From Halorubrum depositum (GTDB lineage: Archaea > Halobacteriota > Halobacteria > Halobacteriales > Haloferacaceae): a DNA stretch of 64,000 nucleotides. Each line of letters begins with the position of its first letter. The stretch's first letter is position 1. Position numbers and translations under genes: made by a program. The stretch lies in the NCBI RefSeq assembly GCF_007671725.1, contig NZ_VCNM01000002.1, positions 1,054,001 through 1,118,000 on the forward strand, given 5' to 3'. This document shows positions 34,283 through 42,996 of this stretch, one piece after another. Below the pieces are notes generated by a model. That model had not been told where the DNA came from. It ran no database searches and was given only the letters and a program-made list of their open reading frames with translations.

Positions 34283-35388
34283 GTCGCCACCTCCGGATCG
34301 GTCGCGTCGACGCCGTCGACCGCGTCCGCGACCTCGGCGAGGAGCCGGCGGACGCGCGCCGTCGACTCCGACCAACTCGGATGGCGCTCGTACCGTCGCC
34401 TCGCGGCGCGGCCCATCTCGGCGAGCCGGTCGGGGTCTCCCGCGAACCCCTCCAGCGCGCGGGCGACGGCCGCCGGGTCGTCCGGGTCCACGAGGACGCC
34501 CGTCTCGCCGTCCGTGACGGTATCGCTCGCGCCGCCCGCCCGCGAGGCGATCGCCGGCAGGCCGAAGCTCATCCCCTCGAGATAGACGATCCCGAACCCC
34601 TCGTACCGGGAGGGGACCGCGAGGACGTGGCTCTCGCGGAGGACGTCTGCCAGTTCGGCGTCCGACAGCCGGCCGGCGAAGCTGACGCGGTCGCCGAGCC
34701 CGCGCTCCCGAACCAGTCGCCGGACGTCGCCGACGTGGCCCTCGTCGACAGTTCGGCCGACGACGGTGAGCTCGACCGCGGCGTCGGCCCGCGCCATCCC
34801 CTCGACGAGCGTGTCCAGCCCCTTCCGCGGCTCGATGTTCCCGACGAAGGCGACCCGGAGGGGGGAGGGGTTGGAGTCGCCGAGCGCGGCCGCTCGTTTC
34901 TCGATCGCGTCGTCGTCGATCGCGGGGTCGAACCGGTCGCCCGCGGGCGGGGCGACGACGGTCGCCTCGGGGTCGACGCCGAGGGCGGCGACGGCGTCGC
35001 GGGTCGCCGCGCTGTTGCAGACGACGCCGTCGACGGTCGCGAGGTACCGGCGCTCCACCGCGCGGTACAGCGGCGAGAGCCGGCGCGGCTCGCTCGCCCG
35101 CAGGTGGTGGACGACGCTCACGACCGGGTACGGCAGGTCGCGGTTGGCGAGGACCAGCGAGGGGTGCGCGAGCTCGTCCTGGAGCATCACGTCGACGTCG
35201 ACGCGGAGGCGGTCGCGGAGTGACGGGCTGGCGTTGTCCAGCAGCCCGCGGGGGTACGCCCGCCACGGGAGCTCGACGACCTCGACGGCGTCGCCGGCGG
35301 CCCGGAGCCCCTCGACCAGCTTCCGGTCGTAGCGGAACCCCCCCGACCGCTCGTCGAGGCTCCCGTACAGCGTGAGCCCGACCCTCAT
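34279..35388 (-). CDS. Glycosyltransferase family 4 (GT-B fold)
   Basis: The protein has 369 residues. The C-terminal half has the GT4 donor-site features VAFVGNIEPRKGLDTLVEG, LAVPSRYEGFGIVYLEGMSF (E-x7-E) and GLPAIASRAGGASDTV. The N-terminal half is the acceptor domain and begins MRVGLTLYGSLDERSGGFRY. It transfers a sugar from an activated nucleotide or phosphate donor; the acceptor is unknown. It overlaps its neighbours on both sides, so it is in one transcript with the PTPS-like and methyltransferase genes. Confidence 0.88.
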   Translation of the reverse strand: MRVGLTLYGSLDERSGGFRYDRKLVEGLRAAGDAVEVVELPWRAYPRGLLDNASPSLRDRLRVDVDVMLQDELAHPSLVLANRDLPYPVVSVVHHLRASEPRRLSPLYRAVERRYLATVDGVVCNSAATRDAVAALGVDPEATVVAPPAGDRFDPAIDDDAIEKRAAALGDSNPSPLRVAFVGNIEPRKGLDTLVEGMARADAAVELTVVGRTVDEGHVGDVRRLVRERGLGDRVSFAGRLSDAELADVLRESHVLAVPSRYEGFGIVYLEGMSFGLPAIASRAGGASDTVTDGETGVLVDPDDPAAVARALEGFAGDPDRLAEMGRAARRRYERHPSWSESTARVRRLLAEVADAVDGVDATDPEVAT

Positions 35389-35762
35389 ACCGGCGCGTCG
35401 TACGTCGCGGCGGCCGCGTCGTCCTCCCAGACGGTCACGGCCAGCTCGGTCACGGTGTCGTCGGTCACCGCGTCGGTCACGCGCTCGAAGATCGCTCGGG
35501 CGAAGCGCTCGACGCTCGGATTGCGACCCTCGAACTCGGGGAGGTCGTTGAGCAGCTCGTCGCGGTAGCGGTCGGCGAGGTCGGCGAGCGCAGCCTCCGC
35601 GTCGTCGATGTCGACGAGGTAGTCGTGCTCGTTCAGCGCCGGCCCGCGAAACGTCAGCTCCACCTCGAAGCGATGGGAGTGCGGGACCCCCTCGGGCCCG
35701 GGGTCGGGGACCGTGAGGTAGTGCTGGGCCACGAAGTCGGTCAGCACCGTCGTCGCGTACAT
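35385..35762 (-). CDS. 6-pyruvoyl-tetrahydropterin / 6-carboxytetrahydropterin synthase family protein
   Basis: The protein has 125 residues. It shows the zinc-binding histidines of the T-fold PTPS/QueD family (VAQHYLT and HSHRFEVEL) and a C-terminal Glu (VTVWED). QueD makes the 7-deazaguanine precursor; PTPS-III-type enzymes make pterins. Here it leads an operon with a glycosyltransferase and methyltransferase, suggesting a modified pterin or related cofactor and not only queuosine/archaeosine. ATG 35762 (MYATTVLTDF) is preferred over a GTG four codons upstream. Confidence 0.85.
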   Translation of the reverse strand: MYATTVLTDFVAQHYLTVPDPGPEGVPHSHRFEVELTFRGPALNEHDYLVDIDDAEAALADLADRYRDELLNDLPEFEGRNPSVERFARAIFERVTDAVTDDTVTELAVTVWEDDAAAATYDAPV

Positions 35763-35846
35763 GGACCGATCCACGGACGCGACGCACCTAAATCCGGAGG
35801 GCGGCGGTAGGGAGGCGAGGGAATCGCCTCGCGGTTCGCGTCTCCC

Positions 35847-36716
35847 TCACAGGTATCCGAGCGCCTCGAGCCGGGCGCGCTCGCCCGTCTCGCCGTGGAC
35901 CCGGCTCACCGGAAGCGGCTCCGGCGGTTCGAGCGCGGGGTCGAGGGTCCCGCGATCGACGCCCGTCGCCTCGGCCCACGGGACGGCGAGGAGCGCCGGA
36001 ACGGGGGTGTGCATGGGGTGGCCGTACAATCCCCACTCGCCGAAGAGGTTGCCGTGGTCGGCGGTGACCGCGACCCGGCCGTCGACGTTGTCGACGAGCG
36101 TCGCCACCTCGGCGAGGACGTGCCGGAGGTTCGCCTCGTAGGCGTCCCACACGCGCTCGACCGAGACCTCGCCGCGCCGGAGCGACACCCACGGGTTCCC
36201 CTCGTTGCTGTGGCTCCCGGTCCGAGCCAGCCCGTCGTCGCCGTCGAGGGGATCCGGGACGAACGGGTGGTGCGGCTGCATGTAGTGGACGACGAGCCGA
36301 TCCGGGTCGCGCTCGCGGGCCAGCGCGACCGCCCGGTCGGTCACGGCCGCCGCCGGCACGGTGCCGAGGGCGTCGTCCCACGCGTACTTCCACACCTCGT
36401 CGAGCGCGGCGAACGCGTCGACGTCGAGGTAGCGGTCGGTCCACGTGTTGCCCGTGACCATGACCGTCCGCGCCGTTTCGGGACGGTCGACGAACGTGTT
36501 CTCCAACCACTCCGAGGAGGAGCTCCCGACCGACCGGACCGTCTCGACCTCGCCGAGGAAGCCGAAGTCGGGCGCGACCGAGCGGAACAGGTCGGCCCGG
36601 CAGGCGTCGAGGACGACGAGGACGTCCCACTCGCGGTCGAAGGCGTTCGTCCCGTAGTCGAGCCGCCGACCGATCGCCTGCAGCCCGCGCAGATAGGCGG
36701 TCCCGAGGCGGCTCAT
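35847..36716 (-). CDS. Alkaline phosphatase superfamily (sulfatase-like) protein
   Basis: The protein has 289 residues. It has the metal-site pattern of the superfamily: WDVLVVLDACRADLF near the N terminus, HYMQPHHPFVPDP, and VAVTADHGNLFGEWG. In sulfatases the active Cys sits in CxPxR or CxAxR; here CRAD follows, so true sulfatase activity is doubtful. It may be a phosphodiesterase or phosphotransferase, for instance on surface glycans. The start at 36716 (MSRLGTAYLRGL) is preferred. It is divergent from the fused reductase. Confidence 0.8.
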   Translation of the reverse strand: MSRLGTAYLRGLQAIGRRLDYGTNAFDREWDVLVVLDACRADLFRSVAPDFGFLGEVETVRSVGSSSSEWLENTFVDRPETARTVMVTGNTWTDRYLDVDAFAALDEVWKYAWDDALGTVPAAAVTDRAVALARERDPDRLVVHYMQPHHPFVPDPLDGDDGLARTGSHSNEGNPWVSLRRGEVSVERVWDAYEANLRHVLAEVATLVDNVDGRVAVTADHGNLFGEWGLYGHPMHTPVPALLAVPWAEATGVDRGTLDPALEPPEPLPVSRVHGETGERARLEALGYL

Positions 36717-36804
36717 GCCCGGCTCCGTCACGACCGCCAGTTGGCGCGAGGCGACTAAACCGCTCCGGCGGGACACCTATACGTCTCCCCGCCTCGGTAC
36801 GACC

Positions 36805-38802
36805 GTGAACTGTCTGTTCGTGGGGGCCGGGTCGATCTCGCCGGAGTACGCCGCCGGGCTGTCCGGGAGTTCTCTGTCGCTCGCCGGCGTCGTCGACCTC
36901 GACGGGGACCGCGCCGCCGCCCTCGCCGAAGACCACGGCTGCCCGTCGTTCGCCGATTTAGAGACGGCGCTTTCGGCGGTCGACGCGCCGCTCGTCGTGA
37001 ACCTGACGAGCCACGCCGCCCACGCGCCGGTGACGCGGACCGCGCTGAAGGCCGACCGCCACGTCTACTCGCAGAAGCCGCTCGCGCTCGACGCCGACGG
37101 GGCGCGTGAGCTGGTGGCGCTCGCCCGCGACCGCGGGCTCGCGCTCGGCTGCGCGCCCGGCACGCCGCGGGCGCCCTCGCAGCGACGCGCGGGCCGGCTC
37201 CTCGCCGACGGCAGGCTCGGCCCGGTGGGACTCGGATACGCCCACGCCCACGTCGGTCGCGTGACCGACTGGCACGACCGCCCCGAGTCGTTCCTGGAGA
37301 TCGGCCCGCTGTACGACGGCGCCGTCTACCCGCTCGCGCTGCTGGTGTCGTGGTTCGGCCCGGTCGAGCGCGTCCGCGTCGCCGACGCCCTCGACGTGTG
37401 GCCCGAGCGCGAGGACCGGCGACCGTCGACGCCGAGCCACGTCGAGGCGACGCTGGCGTTCGCGGCGGGCCCGACCGTCAGGCTGACCGCCAGCTTCTAC
37501 GCGCCCCACCGAAGCCGGGAGTTCTACGGGTTAGAACTCCACGGTGACGACGGCTCGCTGTACCTGAAGGGGACCGGCGCGATGGACGACGACCGCGACG
37601 CCGTCCGGTTCGGCCGGGTCGGGCGGGAGTACGTGAGCGCGCCATCGGCGGCTCCCGAGGAGCCGTACGAGTACGTCGACGCGGTGGAGCGCCTCGCCGC
37701 GTCGGTCGAGGCCGGGTCCCCCTCGCGGGCCGGAGGGCGCCGGGGCGCCCACGTCGTCGCCGTCTGCAACGCGATCGAGGCGGCCGCCGAGGGCGACGGG
37801 CCGGTCGCGGTCGACGACTGCGGGGCGACTGCCGACCCGCCGCCGGCACCGGTGGTGCGGCCGGCGGCGTCGGGGGAACGTAATACGAACGGGGAGGGCG
37901 AGGAGACGTCGGGGCCCGCAGCGATCCGCCTCCCCGCCGTCGGCTTCGGCTGCTCGCGCTACCGCGACGGGGAGTACGTCGAGCGCGCCGACTCGATCGC
38001 GACCGCGCTCGATTCCGGCTACCGCCTCCTCGACTCCGCGGAGCTGTACGGCAACGAACATCGGATCGGGGAGCTGCTCGCCGCGCCGGGCGCGCCGGAC
38101 CGCGAGCGCGTGTTCCTCCTCGGGAAGGCGTGGCGCACCAACCACCGCCGCGAGCACCTCCTCGACGCCTGCGCGGGCAGCCGCGAGGAGCTCGGGATCG
38201 GCGCGTTCGACTGCTACGCGCTCCACTGGCCGTCGGCGCTCGAACACCGGGGAGAACTGCGACGGCTCGCAGAGAAACCGGTCGAGCGACAGGAAACGCT
38301 CACCTTCCCCGAGGACGCGGACGGCGGGCTCGCGACCGCCGACGTGTCGCTCGCGACCGCGTGGGAGAACCTGGAGGCCGTGTACGACAGAGGTTGGGCA
38401 CGGACGCTCGGGGTCTGCAACGTCTCGCGGGCGCAGCTGGAGACGGTGCTGGAGGCGGGCGAGGTCGACCCGGCCTTGGTGCAGGTGGAGCGACACCCCT
38501 ACCGTCCCCGTGACGAACTCGTCGCGTTCTGCCACGAGCGCGGGATCCGGGTCGTCGCGCACTCGCCGCTGTCGGCGCCCGGGCTCCTCGACGAGCCCAT
38601 ACTCGGCGAGATCGCCGACGACCGAGGGCTCTCGCCCGCCGCGGTCGTCGTCGCGTGGAACGCCTCGCGAGGGGTCGTCCCGATCCCGTCCAGCACGAGC
38701 GAGTCGCACGTCGTCTCGAACCTGGCCGCCGGGGGCGAGCGACTGACCGACGGCGAGGTCGCTCGGATCGACGCCCTGCGCGACCCCGACTTCGAGCGGT
38801 AG
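36805..38802 (+). CDS. Fused Gfo/Idh/MocA oxidoreductase and aldo/keto reductase
   Basis: The protein has 665 residues. Residues 1 to about 350 are a Gfo/Idh/MocA oxidoreductase (VNCLFVGAGSISPEYAAGL; the EKP-type motif as SQKPLALDADGA). After a Pro/Ala/Glu-rich linker (about 350-370) comes a complete aldo/keto reductase with the tetrad D410, Y415, K441 and H474 (DSAELYGNE, LLGKAW, ALHWPS). Both parts use NAD(P)H, so it may carry out two redox steps on one sugar-like substrate. GTG 36805 was chosen because it starts at the Rossmann strand. The frame is continuous. Confidence 0.82.
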   Translation: MNCLFVGAGSISPEYAAGLSGSSLSLAGVVDLDGDRAAALAEDHGCPSFADLETALSAVDAPLVVNLTSHAAHAPVTRTALKADRHVYSQKPLALDADGARELVALARDRGLALGCAPGTPRAPSQRRAGRLLADGRLGPVGLGYAHAHVGRVTDWHDRPESFLEIGPLYDGAVYPLALLVSWFGPVERVRVADALDVWPEREDRRPSTPSHVEATLAFAAGPTVRLTASFYAPHRSREFYGLELHGDDGSLYLKGTGAMDDDRDAVRFGRVGREYVSAPSAAPEEPYEYVDAVERLAASVEAGSPSRAGGRRGAHVVAVCNAIEAAAEGDGPVAVDDCGATADPPPAPVVRPAASGERNTNGEGEETSGPAAIRLPAVGFGCSRYRDGEYVERADSIATALDSGYRLLDSAELYGNEHRIGELLAAPGAPDRERVFLLGKAWRTNHRREHLLDACAGSREELGIGAFDCYALHWPSALEHRGELRRLAEKPVERQETLTFPEDADGGLATADVSLATAWENLEAVYDRGWARTLGVCNVSRAQLETVLEAGEVDPALVQVERHPYRPRDELVAFCHERGIRVVAHSPLSAPGLLDEPILGEIADDRGLSPAAVVVAWNASRGVVPIPSSTSESHVVSNLAAGGERLTDGEVARIDALRDPDFER

Positions 38803-38873
38803 GGCAATCGTAACGGATCCGACCTCGCCGGTTCGGGCGGTATTCCTATGTGACAGAAGTCCGTGTGTGTGGT

Positions 38874-39260
38874 ATGGCAACGACCGAATCACGACAGTCC
38901 GCGATCGACGTCGGCTCGCTCACCGGCCTCCACTGGGTAGGGATCGTCGCGGCCCTGGTGTCCGCCGCGATCCACCTCCGTCTCGGTGTCGGGGGGCTCG
39001 CGTTGCCGCTGCGGATCGGCTTCCTCCTCGCCGGACTCGGCTTCGTCGGAGCGGTCGTGCTGGTGCTGCTCGACTACCGCCGGCGCACGGTGTACGCCGT
39101 CGGGATCCCCTTCACGCTCGTCCAGATCGTCTTGTGGTACGGCATCAACTTCGCGGGCGGGACGAAGTCGTTCCCGGCCGACGTCGGGACGCTCGGCGCC
39201 GTCGACAAGGTCGCGCAGGTCGTGTTGATCGCCGTCCTCGTCGCCCTCCTGCGCCGGTAG
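38874..39260 (+). CDS. Small four-helix membrane protein
   Basis: The protein has 128 residues with four predicted membrane segments (about 22-42, 48-66, 75-98 and 108-126) and a short cytosolic N terminus. No catalytic motif is seen. It is a haloarchaeal family of unknown function. It lies between the fused reductase and the CDP-alcohol phosphatidyltransferase on the same strand. Confidence 0.7.
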   Translation: MATTESRQSAIDVGSLTGLHWVGIVAALVSAAIHLRLGVGGLALPLRIGFLLAGLGFVGAVVLVLLDYRRRTVYAVGIPFTLVQIVLWYGINFAGGTKSFPADVGTLGAVDKVAQVVLIAVLVALLRR

Positions 39261-39385
39261 CCGTGCCGGACCGGGAGCGCCGACGGCGACGCGGCCGCGC
39301 CGCGCCGACACTCCGAGAGAGCGTAAACGCGCATCGAACCGCCGTAAACGCCGCCGTTTCGGACGGGACGGGAGGCGACGGGTAG

Positions 39386-40156
39386 ATGGCCGAGGCCCGC
39401 CAGCGACGGCCCCTCCGCGTCGGGATCGGCGTCGGGCTCCCGCTCGTCGCCGCGGTCGCGCTCGCCGCGCTCCTGTTGCGGCTGTTCCCCGCGGACGCGA
39501 CGGGGCGGTGGGGGCTCTCCCCCGCCGTCGTCGCCGGCGTCTGCTGGGCCGGACAGCTCTGGTACGTCGGCTACGGCCTCGATCCGGAGGGGATAACCGG
39601 CGGCTTCTGGCGGCGTCTGTTCGGGCTCGCGAATACGGTCACGCTCGTGCGGGGCGCGCTGTACGCCGTCGTCGCCGGGTTCATCGTCGCGCCGCCGGAG
39701 ACGGCGCTCGCGTGGATCCCGGCGCTGTGTTACGGAACCGGCGTCGCCCTCGACAACCTCGACGGGACCGTCGCCCGGACGGTCGGTCGGGAGACGGAGA
39801 TCGGTCGCCGGCTCGACATGGCGTTCGACACGTTCGGGTTCGTCGCCGCGCCACTCGTGGCGGTGGCGTGGGGTCTGCTCCCGGTCTGGTACCTCTCGAT
39901 CTCCGCCGCGCGCTACGTCTTCCGCGGGGCCGTGTGGCTGCGGCGCGCCCGCGGGCTCCCCGTCGGCGACCTCCCCGACAGCGACCTCGGGAAGTACCTC
40001 GCGGGCGTCCAGATGATCTTCGTGACCGTCGCGCTCGTCCCACCGGCGCCGACGGATCTCGTGTGGGCCCTCGCGCCAGTCGTCCTCGCCCCGTCGCTCG
40101 CGGTGTTTACGCGGGATTACCTCGCCGTCAGCGGGCGGCTCCCCGGGCGTCGCTGA
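39386..40156 (+). CDS. CDP-alcohol phosphatidyltransferase family protein
   Basis: The protein has 256 residues with about six membrane segments. It contains the full CDP-alcohol motif: DNLDGTVAR, then GRRLDMAFD (four Asp in the D-x2-D-G-x2-A-R-x8-G-x3-D-x3-D pattern). It joins a CDP-activated lipid to an alcohol, as in synthesis of phosphatidyl- or archaetidyl-inositol, glycerol or serine lipids. Which alcohol is not decided. An N-terminal pair of membrane segments precedes the core. It is convergent with the dehydrogenase gene. Confidence 0.85.
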   Translation: MAEARQRRPLRVGIGVGLPLVAAVALAALLLRLFPADATGRWGLSPAVVAGVCWAGQLWYVGYGLDPEGITGGFWRRLFGLANTVTLVRGALYAVVAGFIVAPPETALAWIPALCYGTGVALDNLDGTVARTVGRETEIGRRLDMAFDTFGFVAAPLVAVAWGLLPVWYLSISAARYVFRGAVWLRRARGLPVGDLPDSDLGKYLAGVQMIFVTVALVPPAPTDLVWALAPVVLAPSLAVFTRDYLAVSGRLPGRR

Positions 40157-40168
40157 CCCGTCGGACGC

Positions 40169-41200
40169 TCACGAGTACTCCAGGATCACCTGGACCGTCG
40201 CGTCGGGCTCCGAGTCGAGCAGCTCGTACGCCTCCGGCGCGCGCTCGAAGGGGATCCGGTGAGTGATCAGCTCGTCGGCGGGGATCCGATCGAGCCGGTC
40301 GAGGGCCGCGTCCATGCGTCGGTCGCGGTCCCAGCGCCCTCGGAGTTCGGGGCTGATCGTCGACACCTGACTGGAGACGATGTCGATGCGGTCCCGGTGG
40401 AACCGCCCGCCGAGGTCGATCGGTTCGCGCTTGGTCCCGTACCACGAGCCGACGACGATCCGCGCGTCGTAGCCGACGACCCCGATCGCGTCGTCGAGCG
40501 CGCTCGGCTGACCGGACAGCTCGATCGCGAGGTCAGCGCCGTCGACGGCGGAGTCCTCGTCGGCGAGGCCCGACCCGGCGGCGTCGGCGGCGCCGAGCTC
40601 GGCCGGCGTCGTCGTTCGGTCGGCGCCGAACTCCGCGGCGAGCGCCCGGCGGCGCTCGATCGGGTCGACCACGACGAGCGACTCCAGCGGGAACGCGGCC
40701 AGCAGTCGGGTGACGCAGAGCCCGATTACCCCGGCGCCGAACACCACGACCCGCTCCCCGAGTCGCGGGGCGGCGTCGAGCACGATGTTCGTCGCGGTCT
40801 CGACTGAGGGGAGGAGCGAGCCGGCCGCCGGCGTCGTTCCCGGCGGAAGCGCGACCACCGAGTCGGGGGTCGCGCGGAAGCGCGTCCGGTGGGGCACGAA
40901 CGCGAACACCGACCGACCGACCCACTCCGGGTCGACGTCGGCGCCGACCTCTCGGACGACGCCGCTCGCGGCGTAGCCGTACTGAAGCGGGTACGAGAGG
41001 TCGCCGTCGAGCGCGTCGAGCGTCTCGTCGGCCGGAAAGTCGGCCGGCGTCTGGTCGCGGTACACGAGCAGCTCCGTGCCGGCGCTTATCGCCGACGTTC
41101 GGGTCTCGACGAGCAGTTCGCCGGCGGCCGGCGGGCCGACGGCCGTCTCCCGCACCTCGACGGTCTCCGGGCCCGTGAAGTAGAGCGCGGCGTCGGTCAT
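40169..41200 (-). CDS. Medium-chain dehydrogenase/reductase lacking the usual zinc cysteines
   Basis: The protein has 343 residues. The N-terminal GroES-like domain (PAAGELLVETRTSAISAGTE) and Rossmann motif (VVVFGAGVIGLCVTRLLAAF) identify a medium-chain dehydrogenase. The catalytic zinc Cys is replaced (SAISAGTE) and the structural four-Cys lobe is missing. It resembles BchC-like and glucose-fructose-type members. It probably reduces or oxidises a sugar or cofactor intermediate. It sits at the far edge of the PTPS/glycosyltransferase block, beside ftsZ2. Confidence 0.82.
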   Translation of the reverse strand: MTDAALYFTGPETVEVRETAVGPPAAGELLVETRTSAISAGTELLVYRDQTPADFPADETLDALDGDLSYPLQYGYAASGVVREVGADVDPEWVGRSVFAFVPHRTRFRATPDSVVALPPGTTPAAGSLLPSVETATNIVLDAAPRLGERVVVFGAGVIGLCVTRLLAAFPLESLVVVDPIERRRALAAEFGADRTTTPAELGAADAAGSGLADEDSAVDGADLAIELSGQPSALDDAIGVVGYDARIVVGSWYGTKREPIDLGGRFHRDRIDIVSSQVSTISPELRGRWDRDRRMDAALDRLDRIPADELITHRIPFERAPEAYELLDSEPDATVQVILEYS

Positions 41201-41387
41201 CGGGTCGGGAACCCGATCCGGTCGCGGGCGTCGCCCGAGCGAGGCACCGGGTTTCGGCTCGGCTGGTGGCGTGACACGTGGATCCCCACGGACCGTGCGA
41301 TGTTAAGTCCTCGCGCCGTCCGGCGGGCCGGAGCGGTGTCGGAAAAACGGAAGCGACGGCGGGCGTCGTCGGTCGGCCGCGCGGCGC

Positions 41388-42599
41388 CTAGCGGATGACG
41401 TCGAGGCCGTTGTTCTTCTCGGTCGGCTCGGTGCCGCCGTCGGACTCCCAGCCGCGGTCGGCGCCGCCGGAGGTCGCGGCGCCGGCGGTGCCGTTCGCCT
41501 CGGCGGCGCGCGAACGCGAGTCGCCGAGGTCCTCGCCGTCGACCGCGGCGCGGGACTTGTCGGCCTGCTTCTGCGTCGAGGGGCCGAGCACCTGCGCGCT
41601 CTGGACGCCCGTCATGATCGCCATGACGCGGACCTTCCCCTTGTACTCGTCCTGGATGCGGGCGCCCCAGATCACGTTGGCGCTCGCCTCCAGCCGCTCG
41701 GTGATGTTGTTCGCGATCCCCTCGGCCTCCTTCAGCGTGAGGTCCGGGCCGCCCGTGATGTGGACGAGCCCGCCGGAGGCGCCGCGGTAGTCGACGTCCA
41801 ACAGCGGGTGGTTCATCGCGTCGTTGACCACCTCCTGCGTCTTGTTCTTGTCCTGGGTCTCGCCGACCAGCATGACGGCCACGCCGCCCTGGTTCATGAT
41901 CGTGGACATGTCGGCGTAGTCCAGGTTGATGAGGCTCGGCTGGGTGATCGTCTCGGAGATCCCCTTCACCGTCTCCGCGATGATCTGGTCCATCACGGAG
42001 AACGCCTTCCCGATCGGCAGATTCGGCACGTAGTCGAGCAGCCGGTTGTTGTCGAGGACGATGATCGAGTCGGCCTCGTTGCGGAGCGACTCCAGCCCCT
42101 CCTCGGCCTTCACGGTGCGGGCGCGCTCGACGTTGAACGGCGTCGAGACCATCCCGACGACGATGGCTCCCTGATCTTTGGCGATCTTCGAGACGACCGG
42201 CGCCGCGCCGGTGCCGGTGCCGCCGCCCATCCCGGCGGTGACGAAGACGAGGTCGGCGTCGCCGAGCACCTCCTTGATCGTCCCCTGGGCCATCTCGGTG
42301 GCGCGCTCGCCCATCTTGGGGTCGCCGCCGGCGCCGAGCCCCTGCGTGAGCGACTTGCCCACGAGGATCTTGGTGTCGGCCTCGACCATCTTGAGGTGCT
42401 GTTTGTCCGTGTTGATCGCGACGGTGTCGGCGCCGTCGACGCCGATGTTGTACAGCCGGTTGATCGTGTTGTTCCCGGCGCCGCCGGCACCGACGATGAC
42501 GATCCGGGGGTCCCCGAACTCGTCGTCGTCCATGTCGACGTCCATGTCGCGCTTCTCCGCTTCCGCGTTGTCGAGGGCGTCCTGAACGAGATCTTGCAT
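41388..42599 (-). CDS. ftsZ2: Cell division protein FtsZ, FtsZ2 type
   Basis: The protein has 403 residues. It has the tubulin signature [12 protein letters not shown], the nucleotide-binding [15 protein letters not shown] and the T7 loop NLDYADM. The acidic N-terminal extension ([19 protein letters not shown]) and C-terminal GLDVIR are features of haloarchaeal FtsZ2. FtsZ2 is a GTPase that drives constriction at midcell, with FtsZ1. It is preceded, four bases away, by the ribbon-helix-helix regulator gene, as in other haloarchaea. Near-certain. Confidence 0.97.
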   Translation of the reverse strand: MQDLVQDALDNAEAEKRDMDVDMDDDEFGDPRIVIVGAGGAGNNTINRLYNIGVDGADTVAINTDKQHLKMVEADTKILVGKSLTQGLGAGGDPKMGERATEMAQGTIKEVLGDADLVFVTAGMGGGTGTGAAPVVSKIAKDQGAIVVGMVSTPFNVERARTVKAEEGLESLRNEADSIIVLDNNRLLDYVPNLPIGKAFSVMDQIIAETVKGISETITQPSLINLDYADMSTIMNQGGVAVMLVGETQDKNKTQEVVNDAMNHPLLDVDYRGASGGLVHITGGPDLTLKEAEGIANNITERLEASANVIWGARIQDEYKGKVRVMAIMTGVQSAQVLGPSTQKQADKSRAAVDGEDLGDSRSRAAEANGTAGAATSGGADRGWESDGGTEPTEKNNGLDVIR

Positions 42600-42603
42600 C
42601 AGT

Positions 42604-42783
42604 TTACACCTTCGCCCAGTTGCGGTTGCGGCCGCGCTCGTCGCGCTCGCCGTCCTGTTCGTTCAACATGTCGCGGACGGCCGACCGGATCGCCTCGCTC
42701 CGGTTCGGGAACTCGCCCGTCTCGACCATCTGTTCGACCTCGTCGATCTGCTGTTTCGGGATTCGTAGTGTCACACGCTCCAT
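42604..42783 (-). CDS. cdrS: Short ribbon-helix-helix regulator CdrS
   Basis: The protein has 59 residues: [20 protein letters not shown] is the ribbon and first helix, and [17 protein letters not shown] the second helix of a MetJ/Arc-type DNA-binding fold. A basic tail (RNRNWAKV) follows. In Haloferax and Halobacterium the short RHH protein CdrS is co-transcribed with ftsZ2 and controls it and other division genes. The position, size and fold agree. The promoter region upstream carries five GTAAGAC/GTCTTAC sites. Confidence 0.92.
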   Translation of the reverse strand: MERVTLRIPKQQIDEVEQMVETGEFPNRSEAIRSAVRDMLNEQDGERDERGRNRNWAKV

Positions 42784-42796
42784 TGGTATTCCCCCG

Positions 42797-42949
42797 GTAA
42801 GACGGCGAACACGCGACGCGTGTGTCTTACAGCGACGAATCGCCCGTCGACGAGGTCATCCCCGCCGCGGACGGCCGCTGTAAGACGACCGTCTTACGCA
42901 ACTCAAAACACCGAGGCTACCATTATAAAACTATCGGCGGTTGTAAGAC
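42797..42949 (-). promoter_or_regulatory. cdrS-ftsZ2 promoter with GTAAGAC/GTCTTAC operator array
   Basis: Five copies of the heptamer occur, alternating in strand: 42797-42803 (+), 42824-42830 (-), 42880-42886 (+), 42891-42897 (-) and 42943-42949 (+). The third and fourth form an inverted pair with a 4-base spacer. The minus-strand TATA box TTTATAAT (42922-42929) puts the start near 42899, at this pair. The fifth site adjoins the upstream side of the TATA box. The layout suggests repression or tuning by an RHH protein, CdrS or CdrL. Confidence 0.65.
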
Positions 42950-42996
42950 AACCACCGGAGGCGTCGTATTCGGACTCCTACAGGCCTGTGGCTCTG

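Noticed and set aside
35847-36716. True sulfatase call for the phosphatase-superfamily protein
   Set aside because: The Cys-containing motif CRAD does not match the formylglycine signature, so only the superfamily is supported.
38802-38873. Start at 38850 for the four-helix membrane protein
   Set aside because: The GTG adds a short non-conserved stretch. ATG 38874 fits the first helix and is the simpler choice.
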